Source of the DNA: Pseudothermotoga sp.
GTDB lineage: Bacteria > Thermotogota > Thermotogae > Thermotogales > DSM-5069
DNA length: 5,441 nt
Assembly (NCBI GenBank): GCA_028276125.1
Contig: JAPYWY010000124.1
Span: 1 to 5,441 of the forward strand
Reading direction: 5' to 3'
The notes beneath the pieces are model-generated. The model saw only the letters and a list, made by a program, of their open reading frames with translations, was not told the DNA's origin and searched no databases. Within the stretch, counting starts at the first letter, position 1, and each line of letters begins with the position of its first letter. Below are positions 1 through 4,838 of this stretch, piece by piece. Both the position numbers and the translations under genes were made by a program.

Positions 1-422
1 AGAGTTTCGGTTACAACGTGATCGAGGTGCGAAGGAGGCTTAAAAAAGAGTACAAGAACATGAAAGAGTCTGAGATCGCACGTCTTTCCAGAGAACTCGG
101 TCAAGAGAACATCACAGAATCTTACGAAAAGAAGGTCCTCACCATCTCTGGCGATACCTATGGAATAGATCCGTCGGATGCACTCGAAGCGGAGATACTA
201 CTGCACGAGTGCACATTCTTGAAGAAGGAAGACAGAAAGATGAACGCACATGCTGCTCTGGAAGAAGTACTCTCGATCGCCAGAGAAGCAAAGGTGAAAA
301 AACTCGTTCTCTACCACATCTCGACGCGTTACGCGGGAAAGATCGAAAAATATCTGAAGAACCTGGCTGAAGAACAGTTCGAGATCCACTACGTCGATCC
401 GAACGAGCTGTTCACGATGTGA
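1..422 (+). CDS. rnz: Ribonuclease Z (tRNase Z), C-terminal half, cut by left edge
   Basis: This is the last 139 codons of a tRNA 3'-processing endonuclease of the metallo-beta-lactamase fold; the reading frame is open to the left edge (first full codon at 3), so the GTG at 18 is internal. Visible motifs are SGDT (fragment residues 49-52, with the metal-bridging Asp), HECTF (68-72, matching the HEAT motif), a His in NAHAA (81-85, place of the HST motif) and the terminal YHISTRY (104-110, whose His is a metal ligand in the family). From memory it aligns nearly end to end with the T. maritima enzyme, including the SFGY start and EVRR-LKKE segment. That enzyme is about 280 residues, so roughly half lies outside. 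T. maritima tRNase Z is known to cut after an encoded CCA rather than at the discriminator base. The N-terminal HxHxDH metal motif is outside the window. The TGA stop overlaps the ribosome binding site of the next gene, so the two are probably co-transcribed and translationally coupled. Confidence 0.92.
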   Translation, partial: SFGYNVIEVRRRLKKEYKNMKESEIARLSRELGQENITESYEKKVLTISGDTYGIDPSDALEAEILLHECTFLKKEDRKMNAHAALEEVLSIAREAKVKKLVLYHISTRYAGKIEKYLKNLAEEQFEIHYVDPNELFTM

Positions 423-430
423 GGAGGTGA
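422..430 (+). promoter_or_regulatory. Strong ribosome binding site of nfeD, overlapping the rnz stop
   Basis: AGGAGGTGA is a perfect nine-base complement to the 3' end of 16S rRNA, four bases before the GTG at 435. Its first base is the last base of the rnz TGA, which fixes the GTG as the start and suggests translational coupling. Confidence 0.85.
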
Positions 431-434
431 AAGC

Positions 435-881
435 GTGGAACCGTACATCTTTTGGCTCATTCTTGGGGTGGTGCTGGTTGTCGCTGAAATCCTCACCCCC
501 ACGTTCTTCTTTTTCTGGTTTGCCCTCGGCGCTTTTGCGGCGGCTGGCGTGAGTTTCTTTTCGGGCACGATCTTGCAGATAGTCACCTTCATGTGCGTGT
601 CTGGCATTTTCGTTCTTTTGACCAGACCATTGGCAAAGAAACTCACCAAATCCGAACCGAGGAAAATCCACATCGATGAGATAATAGGTGAAGATGCGAT
701 AGTGATCGAGACCATAGACAACAAACGTGGTACGGGCCTTGTGAAGGTCAAGGGTGAAATTTGGAGGGCATACTCCGATTCCGACGAAGTTACGATCGAA
801 GAGGGTCAAAAAGTGACGATTCTGAAAGTGGAGGGTGCCCACGTGGTGGTTCGCAAGATTGAAAGGGGTGGTGAAGCATGA
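435..881 (+). CDS. NfeD-like membrane protein, short form with OB-fold domain
   Basis: A 148-residue protein starting at GTG behind a very strong ribosome binding site. Three hydrophobic segments are visible (about residues 4-20, 25-40 and 46-63), then a basic linker and a soluble C-terminal domain (about 83-143). That domain has the NfeD pattern of a short beta strand, GLVKVKGEIWRA (101-112), a Gly turn at 124 and a final VEG-VVVR strand, the OB fold of the family. The N-terminal ClpP-like serine protease domain of long NfeD proteins is absent, so this is the short type and is not expected to cleave its partner itself. Short NfeD proteins usually sit beside SPFH/stomatin genes and are thought to assemble with them in membrane microdomains; here the stop overlaps the stomatin start as ATGA. 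Family assignment is firm, precise function unknown. Confidence 0.88.
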   Translation: MEPYIFWLILGVVLVVAEILTPTFFFFWFALGAFAAAGVSFFSGTILQIVTFMCVSGIFVLLTRPLAKKLTKSEPRKIHIDEIIGEDAIVIETIDNKRGTGLVKVKGEIWRAYSDSDEVTIEEGQKVTILKVEGAHVVVRKIERGGEA

Positions 882-1795
882 TCATAGCTTTGGGCGTGCT
901 CGTAGTTCTGCTCTTCATAATCGCCGCAACGGGTATCAAAGTAGTAAGACCTTTCCAGCGAGGTCTCATCGAACGGCTGGGAAAGTTTCACAGGGAGGCT
1001 GGACCTGGTATTCACTTCGTCATACCGTTCTTCGACAGGATGATCAGGGTCGATCTCAGAGAAATGGTCATCGACGTCCCACCGCAGGAGGTCATAACGA
1101 AGGATAACGTCGTGGTGACGGTCGACGCGGTCATATACTACGAGGTCACCGACGCCTACAAGGTGGTTTACAACGTCAACAACTTCCAGTTCGCGACGCT
1201 GAAGCTCGCCCAAACGAACCTCAGAAACGTCATAGGTGAACTGGAATTGGATCAAACGCTCACTTCGAGGGAAAAGATCAACGCGAAGCTTAGAACTGTT
1301 CTGGACGACGCAACCGACAAGTGGGGCGTCAGGATCACGAGGGTAGAAATCAAGAAGATCGACCCACCGAAGGATATCACAGAAGCGATGAGCAAGCAGA
1401 TGAAGGCTGAGAGAACCAAGAGGGCGGCCATCTTGGAAGCGGAAGGTATCAAGCAAGCGGAGATACTGAAGGCCGAAGGTGAGAGGAACGCCGCGATCCT
1501 GAGAGCAGAAGGAGAAGCTGAAGCGATAAAGAAAGTCGCCGAGGCTAACCGTTACAAACTCATAGCCGAGGCGGAAGGTCAAGCTCAAGCCATACTCAAC
1601 GTCTTCAAGGCGATACACGAAGGCGCTCCCACGAGCGATCTGATTGCGATAAGGTACCTTGAAGCACTCAAGGAGATCGCGAACGGCAAGGCAACGAAGA
1701 TATTCCTTCCGATTGAAGCCACAGCCATTATATCGAGTTTGGCGGGCATCGCTGAGGCTCTGAGGAAGGAACCACAGGAAGGAGAGAAGAGTTGA
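878..1795 (+). CDS. Stomatin-like SPFH/Band 7 membrane protein (slipin type)
   Basis: A 305-residue protein with one N-terminal hydrophobic segment (about 2-18), then an SPFH/Band 7 domain (about 20-175). The family signature runs through VRPFQRGLIERLGKF (23-37), GPGIHFVIPF (42-51), the VPPQEVITKDNVVV strand (67-80) and WGVRITRVEIKKIDPP (149-164). A long Ala/Glu-rich coiled coil follows (about 172-240) with 11-residue periodicity, then a conserved hydrophobic tail (about 271-295). The length and layout match prokaryotic stomatins such as Pyrococcus PH1511. These form oligomeric rings or scaffolds on the membrane; proposed roles are protein quality control and membrane organisation. The ATG overlaps the NfeD stop, with GGTGGTGA (867-874) as a one-mismatch ribosome binding site, so the NfeD-stomatin pair is translationally coupled. 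HflK/HflC are related, but the lone gene beside NfeD argues for stomatin/slipin. Confidence 0.92.
   Translation: MIIALGVLVVLLFIIAATGIKVVRPFQRGLIERLGKFHREAGPGIHFVIPFFDRMIRVDLREMVIDVPPQEVITKDNVVVTVDAVIYYEVTDAYKVVYNVNNFQFATLKLAQTNLRNVIGELELDQTLTSREKINAKLRTVLDDATDKWGVRITRVEIKKIDPPKDITEAMSKQMKAERTKRAAILEAEGIKQAEILKAEGERNAAILRAEGEAEAIKKVAEANRYKLIAEAEGQAQAILNVFKAIHEGAPTSDLIAIRYLEALKEIANGKATKIFLPIEATAIISSLAGIAEALRKEPQEGEKS
1439..1579 (+). repeat. 11-residue coiled-coil repeat inside the stomatin gene
   Basis: The triplet Ala-Glu-Gly (once Ala-Glu-Ala) starts at residues 188, 199, 210, 221 and 232, an exact 11-residue spacing over five units. This is a hendecad pattern, typical of a straight or slightly right-handed coiled coil in SPFH proteins. 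It is a protein repeat; the DNA copies are only loosely alike. Confidence 0.75.
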
Positions 1796-1796
1796 G

Positions 1797-2297
1797 GTGC
1801 TGAGAGGTATTCTGCTTGGACTCGTTCTTTCGTCGATCGGATTGATCGGGGCGAGCCTACTGACTTGGCTCAGCTTGGTGAGTTTTGCGAACATCAATCT
1901 TGTACCATTTTCTTTCGTGAACGCGCTAACGACGCTTGGTCTCTTGTTCATGTACAACAGTGTTTTCGAATCGTCCATTGTTCGTGATTTTTTGATCTAC
2001 GTGGTTGTGGCCTTTTTTTTCCACGCCGGCAGATTGTCTGTCCTGCTGGAAGCTGAGGACAAGCGGCTCAGAGTCTTCTTTCTCTCCGCGGGACACACGA
2101 AGAACGAGTACGTCCTCAACTATCTTTTCAGGCGAGCGATGAGAAAGAACATCGCTTCGCTCCTTCTCTGCTGGGGACTACTCAGTTTGACGATCGTGCT
2201 GCGGAACTTGAATACATGGAGGAATCAAGGTTTCTGGGTCGGAGTATTCTTGTTGTCCCTGGGTGTAACATATTTTTTACTGGACCGAAAGTACTAA
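1797..2297 (+). CDS. Small polytopic membrane protein, function unknown (ABC-permease-like loop)
   Basis: A 166-residue hydrophobic protein starting at GTG one base after the stomatin stop; AAGGAGA (1779-1785) is a plausible but distant ribosome binding site (11 bases). Hydrophobic segments lie at about residues 4-28, 36-53, 63-77, 117-135 and 146-162, giving about five membrane passes, with one large polar loop (about 78-117). I do not recognise a named family over the full length. The loop, RLSVLLEAEDKRLRVFF followed by LSAGHTKNEYVLNYLFRRAM, resembles the cytoplasmic EAA loop of dipeptide-type ABC permeases (Gly at 99, hydrophobics at 106 and 110, Ala at 114). The protein is far shorter than those permeases and no ABC ATPase gene is near. 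It sits last in the rnz-NfeD-stomatin run, so a membrane role linked to the stomatin is possible but unproven. An 8-base T run lies inside the gene at 2013-2020. Confidence 0.8.
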   Translation: MLRGILLGLVLSSIGLIGASLLTWLSLVSFANINLVPFSFVNALTTLGLLFMYNSVFESSIVRDFLIYVVVAFFFHAGRLSVLLEAEDKRLRVFFLSAGHTKNEYVLNYLFRRAMRKNIASLLLCWGLLSLTIVLRNLNTWRNQGFWVGVFLLSLGVTYFLLDRKY

Positions 2298-2316
2298 ATT
2301 CCGACTAATTTGGTAT
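2291..2316. other. Imperfect inverted repeat overlapping the redox-operon promoter
   Basis: The arm GTACTAAATT (2291-2300) and the arm AATTTGGTAT (2307-2316) match as an inverted repeat at 8 of 10 positions around a 6-base spacer. The left arm includes the stop codon of the membrane-protein gene and the right arm runs into the -10 element. It could be an operator for a repressor or redox regulator, or a weak terminator hairpin followed by a T-rich stretch. Neither is proven. Confidence 0.4.
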
Positions 2317-2319
2317 ACT
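2311..2319 (+). promoter_or_regulatory. Extended -10 promoter for the pdo-trxB operon
   Basis: TATACT at 2314-2319 is preceded by TG at 2311-2312, the extended -10 arrangement. No good -35 hexamer is present about 17 bases upstream, which an extended -10 can tolerate. The predicted start near 2326 would leave a leader of about 30 bases before the ATG at 2356. It is the only sizeable gap in the plus-strand gene run before 3965, which supports a promoter here. Confidence 0.55.
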
Positions 2320-2355
2320 TTTCTTGGAGAGAAAAATCTTTAGGAGGGAAAAGCC

Positions 2356-3018
2356 ATGCCGTTGTTGAGTGAAAAGGACACGAAGTATCTGAAGAAAACG
2401 TTCGAAGAACATTTGAAAGACCCTGTGAAGGTGCTGGTTTTCGTCGACGATCCAAACGAATGTGAGTATTGTGATCTCACTAAGCAAGTCCTCGAGGAAC
2501 TTTCCGCGATCGATGGAAAGATCCATCTGAGCACACATCACGTCAAAAGAGAACCTGAATTGGTCAGAAACTACAAGGTGGAAATGACGCCGGCCATACT
2601 CCTGCTGGACGCGAACGGTCAAGACACGAAGATCCGTTTCTATGGGATACCGTCTGGCCATGAATTCTCAACGCTCATTCAGGATATCATAGCCGTTTCG
2701 AACAACAAACCAGTTTTCTTCAACGAACAACAGATCGATCTGATCAAATCGATAAATACGCCCGCGAGGATCAGAGTCTTCGTTACACCGACTTGCCCGT
2801 ACTGTCCGAAAGCCGTGCTCATGGCGCACAGTGCCGCTTTGATCAACAGAAACATAACTGCTGAGATGATTGAGGCTAACGAATTTCCAGAACTCAGCAT
2901 GAGATATGGAGTCTCTTCAGTACCACATACTGTCATAAACGATGTTCACGAGTTCATAGGAGCGTATCCAGAGCACATGTTCGTTCAAGAACTCCTCAAA
3001 GCTGTGAGGAAGGTCTGA
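2356..3018 (+). CDS. Two-domain protein disulfide oxidoreductase (glutaredoxin-like, PDO)
   Basis: A 220-residue cytoplasmic protein made of two thioredoxin folds in tandem, the usual length of the PDO family of thermophiles. The N-terminal unit has CEYC at residues 36-39 and its cis-proline after Thr in MTPA (77-80). The C-terminal unit has CPYC at 147-150, preceded by VFVTPT, with its cis-proline in SVPH (188-191). Both redox sites are intact. PDOs oxidise, reduce or isomerise protein disulfides and are common where cytosolic proteins carry stabilising disulfides; they are reduced by a thioredoxin reductase, here encoded next with one base between the genes. The ATG follows a strong ribosome binding site (AGGAGGG, 2342-2348, seven-base spacing). 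The CPYC site is also the glutaredoxin motif, so databases may call it glutaredoxin-like. I recall the T. maritima counterpart being TM0868. Confidence 0.92.
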   Translation: MPLLSEKDTKYLKKTFEEHLKDPVKVLVFVDDPNECEYCDLTKQVLEELSAIDGKIHLSTHHVKREPELVRNYKVEMTPAILLLDANGQDTKIRFYGIPSGHEFSTLIQDIIAVSNNKPVFFNEQQIDLIKSINTPARIRVFVTPTCPYCPKAVLMAHSAALINRNITAEMIEANEFPELSMRYGVSSVPHTVINDVHEFIGAYPEHMFVQELLKAVRKV

Positions 3019-3019
3019 G

Positions 3020-3964
3020 ATGCTTTTCGAGTTCAAAAGCTTTGAAGAAACGAAAGATCACTACGATGTGCTGATAGCCGGTGGTGGACCTGCGGCACTC
3101 GGTGCCGCAGTTTATGCGCGAAGATCAGGACTGAGCGTACTGATAGTCGAGAAGGTGCTCGAAGGTGGGCAACTGAACTTGACCACTTATATCGATAATT
3201 ATCTGGGCTTTACAAACATCGAAGGTGCAGAGCTCGCAAAACGGATGAAGGAACACGCTGAGTCTCTTGGGACACAATTCTTGAACGCTTCGGTGGAGAG
3301 GATCGTCGTCGACGGTGAGACACGCGCGATGATCCTCGACGATGGAAGAATGATCGAAGCGAAGGTGCTGATGATCGCAACCGGTACAGATCCGAAGAAA
3401 TTGAACGTGCCCGGCGAATCCCAGCTCATTGGAAAAGGCGTATCCTACTGTGCCACCTGTGATGGTTACTTCTTCAAAGACAAGGACGTGGCAGTCGTGG
3501 GTGGAGGCGATACGGCGATCAACGACGCGCTGTACCTTTCGAAAATCGCTCGCAGCGTTACGGTGATCCACAGGAGAGACAAACTCAGAGCGGTCAAGAT
3601 CCTTCAGGACAAGGCCTTCCAGAGACCGAACATAAAGTTTCTCCTCGAATCAGTTGTGGAACAGTTCGTTGGTGAAAAGAAGCTTGAAAGAGTGATCGTG
3701 AGGAACGTCAAGACGAACCAGACGAGTGAGCTCCATGTTGAAGGCGTGTTCATCGCCATCGGGTCCGTGCCCAGATCGGATCTTGTGAAAGGCATCGTCG
3801 AACTCGATGAGAATGGATACATAATCACCAACGAATGGATGGAGACGAACGTTCCACGCCTTTACGCGATAGGTGATGTGCGGAAGAAGAACGTCAGACA
3901 GATCGTCACAGCCGTTGCCGACGGTGCGATCGCCGCAGTCCATGCTGCAGAGAATTACTTTTGA
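3020..3964 (+). CDS. trxB: Thioredoxin reductase (FAD, NAD(P)H)
   Basis: A 314-residue flavoprotein of the low-molecular-weight thioredoxin reductase family, which passes electrons from NAD(P)H through FAD and a redox disulfide to thioredoxin-like proteins. In order: FAD-binding GGGPAALGAA (21-30), GGQL (49-52), ATGTDP (120-125), redox-active CATC at 144-147 followed by Asp-Gly, nucleotide-binding GGGDTA (161-166), HRRDKLRA (184-191), the second FAD motif YAIGDV (282-287) and RQIVTA (293-298). The HRR...R pattern is the one linked to NADPH phosphate recognition in the family, so NADPH use is likely; NADH use cannot be excluded. About 14 residues precede the first strand, slightly longer than E. 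coli TrxB. It starts one base after the PDO stop with AGGAAGG (3007-3013) upstream, so the two form an operon and the PDO is the expected electron acceptor. No terminator is visible before the tRNA promoter. Confidence 0.95.
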   Translation: MLFEFKSFEETKDHYDVLIAGGGPAALGAAVYARRSGLSVLIVEKVLEGGQLNLTTYIDNYLGFTNIEGAELAKRMKEHAESLGTQFLNASVERIVVDGETRAMILDDGRMIEAKVLMIATGTDPKKLNVPGESQLIGKGVSYCATCDGYFFKDKDVAVVGGGDTAINDALYLSKIARSVTVIHRRDKLRAVKILQDKAFQRPNIKFLLESVVEQFVGEKKLERVIVRNVKTNQTSELHVEGVFIAIGSVPRSDLVKGIVELDENGYIITNEWMETNVPRLYAIGDVRKKNVRQIVTAVADGAIAAVHAAENYF

Positions 3965-3991
3965 GGATTCAGATCGTATCTTGAGAAACTG

Positions 3992-4020
3992 TTGTCAAAT
4001 CCCACGTGATGGGTTATAAT
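3992..4020 (+). promoter_or_regulatory. Near-consensus promoter of tRNA-Ala
   Basis: TTGTCA (-35, 3992-3997) and a perfect TATAAT (-10, 4015-4020) are 17 bases apart, 11 bases before the mature tRNA 5' end. Transcription should start near 4027, leaving about five bases for RNase P to remove. The spacer contains a small palindrome, CCCA-CGTGA-TGGG (4001-4013). The 27 bases between the trxB stop and the -35 show no terminator hairpin. Confidence 0.85.
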
Positions 4021-4031
4021 AGATACCGCGT

Positions 4032-4108
4032 GGGGCCGTAGCTCAGCTTGGGAGAGCGCTACCATGGCACGGTAGAGGTCGTGGGTTCAAGTCCCATCGG
4101 CTCCACCA
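4032..4108 (+). tRNA. tRNA-Ala (anticodon GGC), CCA encoded
   Basis: A 77-base cloverleaf. The acceptor stem GGGGCCG (4032-4038) pairs with CGGCTCC (4098-4104) and contains a G-U pair at position 3-70, the alanine identity element. The D stem is GCTC/GAGC (4041-4044, 4054-4057). The anticodon stem CTACC/GGTAG (4059-4063, 4071-4075) encloses ATGGCAC with anticodon GGC at 4066-4068. The T stem is GTGGG/CCCAT around TTCAAGT (4086-4092), with a G-U at its base. The discriminator A (4105) and CCA (4106-4108) are encoded. It reads GCC and GCT codons. Position 38 is C, giving an A32-C38 combination rather than the A32-U38 usual for bacterial tRNA-Ala(GGC). Confidence 0.97.
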
Positions 4109-4132
4109 GAGGGGGAACTTCCCCCTCTTTTT
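4109..4132 (+). terminator. Intrinsic terminator directly after the tRNA
   Basis: A perfect seven-pair stem, GAGGGGG (4109-4115) with CCCCCTC (4121-4127), around the loop AACTT, then five T (4128-4132). The stem starts at the first base after the CCA. The T run ends four bases before the ribosome binding site of the next gene, so this hairpin is also the 5' region of any transcript that reads on into that gene. Confidence 0.88.
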
Positions 4133-4136
4133 GATT

Positions 4137-4142
4137 GGAGGG
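4137..4142 (+). promoter_or_regulatory. Ribosome binding site that sets the start of the binding protein
   Basis: GGAGGG lies seven bases before GTG 4150. The upstream in-frame TTG at 4135 overlaps this site and has no site of its own, so GTG 4150 is the better start; it also places the hydrophobic signal segment at the N-terminus. Confidence 0.8.
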
Positions 4143-4149
4143 ATCGCAC

Positions 4150-4833
4150 GTGAGATGGCTTTCCACGATGTTTCTTCTCTTCTGTACGGTGGCTCTGTCC
4201 ATAACGGTTGCCGTTTCGATCAGGCCGCTCGAACTCATCGTGAAACACATCCTTCCGGAAGGACACAACGTCGTGTGTATCATGGACAGAGGGACCAATC
4301 CACACCTTTATCAGTTGAAGACGAGTGATCTGAAGGTCTTGAACGAGGCTGATTTGATCGTTCTGGTTGGATTCGAAGAATGGGCGGAAAAGGTCGCGGA
4401 TATGTTCGCGGACAAGACCATAGTCTTTGCGGATGACCTTTTCTGGAAAGACTTCGAGCAGGACCAACACCTCTGGCTCGATCCCGTGAACGTGCTTCTC
4501 TTCTCGCACAAATTGATGCTGAAGCTTTCACAGATCGAACCAGCATCCTCCGAGAACTTCGAGGCCAACTGGTTGGGTTTCTCGAAACGTTTGCTTGCAA
4601 AGTTGTGGTTCTGGTACGAACGCGTTCGCCCGCTGAAGGGAAAGACCATCGTCGAAGTAAAGCATATTTTCATCGACGAGCACGTCGAAGGTACTGCGGC
4701 ATTGAAGTTGGCACAGCAATTGAATCTGAAGCCCATATTCATCGATCTCATGGGTTGGGAAGTCACCGATTACATTCAGTTGATGGACTTGCTCGTCGAA
4801 AAGCTTGCCTCGATCGCTGAGACTGCGAAGTAA
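4150..4833 (+). CDS. Zinc/manganese-type ABC substrate-binding protein, shortened (ZnuA/TroA family)
   Basis: A 227-residue protein with a short hydrophobic N-terminus (about 4-20, signal peptide or anchor) running straight into the first strand, ITVAVSIRPLELIV. Cluster A-I (cluster 9) metal-binding protein motifs are clear: TNPHLYQLKTSD (49-60) with the first His ligand at 52, NEADLIVLVGFEEWAE (65-80), and DQHLWLDPVN (105-114) with the second His at 107. The C-terminal end, KHIFIDEHVEGTAALKLAQQ then IFIDLMG and DYIQLMDLLVEKL, matches the end of the family; Asp 199 sits where the fourth ligand is expected. The roughly 50 residues that normally lie between GKTIV and VKHIF, with the third ligand (HDAF-Y-type motif) and the E-PSP segment, seem to be missing, and the protein is short for the family. 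No ATPase or permease gene is adjacent. It would bind Zn or Mn outside the membrane, if still functional. Confidence 0.82.
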   Translation: MRWLSTMFLLFCTVALSITVAVSIRPLELIVKHILPEGHNVVCIMDRGTNPHLYQLKTSDLKVLNEADLIVLVGFEEWAEKVADMFADKTIVFADDLFWKDFEQDQHLWLDPVNVLLFSHKLMLKLSQIEPASSENFEANWLGFSKRLLAKLWFWYERVRPLKGKTIVEVKHIFIDEHVEGTAALKLAQQLNLKPIFIDLMGWEVTDYIQLMDLLVEKLASIAETAK

Positions 4834-4838
4834 TCTCA
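4818..4838 (+). terminator. Weak hairpin spanning both convergent stop codons
   Basis: TGAG-ACT (4818-4824) can pair with AGT (4829-4831) and CTCA (4835-4838) around a GCGA tetraloop (GNRA type), with a three-base bulge, followed on the plus strand by TTTGTT. It covers the TAA of the binding protein and the stop of the opposite gene. It is a weak terminator candidate, chiefly because nothing better is visible. Confidence 0.3.

Noticed and set aside
18..20. GTG as the start of the tRNase Z fragment
   Set aside because: The frame continues upstream with SFGYN, which matches the T. maritima enzyme as I recall it, so the GTG is internal.
198..842. Minus-strand open frame of 214 codons
   Set aside because: It is antisense to rnz and nfeD, both firmly identified, and the peptide resembles no family.
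806..1978. Minus-strand open frame of 390 codons
   Set aside because: It lies opposite the clearly identified stomatin gene. Its translation is rich in Arg, Ser and Leu with no recognisable motif, and biased codon use on the coding strand explains the lack of stops.
3965..3991. Terminator for the pdo-trxB operon
   Set aside because: Only a four-base TTGA/TCAA match around a ten-base loop is present (3981-3998), with no T run, so no intrinsic terminator can be called.
4001..4013. CCCA-CGTGA-TGGG palindrome as an operator in the tRNA promoter
   Set aside because: Only four bases per arm in a 17-base spacer; this can arise by chance and there is no second copy in the window.
4135..4149. Upstream TTG start for the metal-binding protein
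   Set aside because: The codon overlaps the GGAGGG ribosome binding site and sits within three bases of the terminator T run; GTG 4150 has correct spacing and a normal signal segment.
4059..4298. Minus-strand open frame of 79 codons ending in a GLEPTT-like peptide
   Set aside because: The C-terminal peptide is the well-known artefact of translating a tRNA gene antisense (T-arm region). It has no coding support and overlaps the tRNA and the binding-protein gene.
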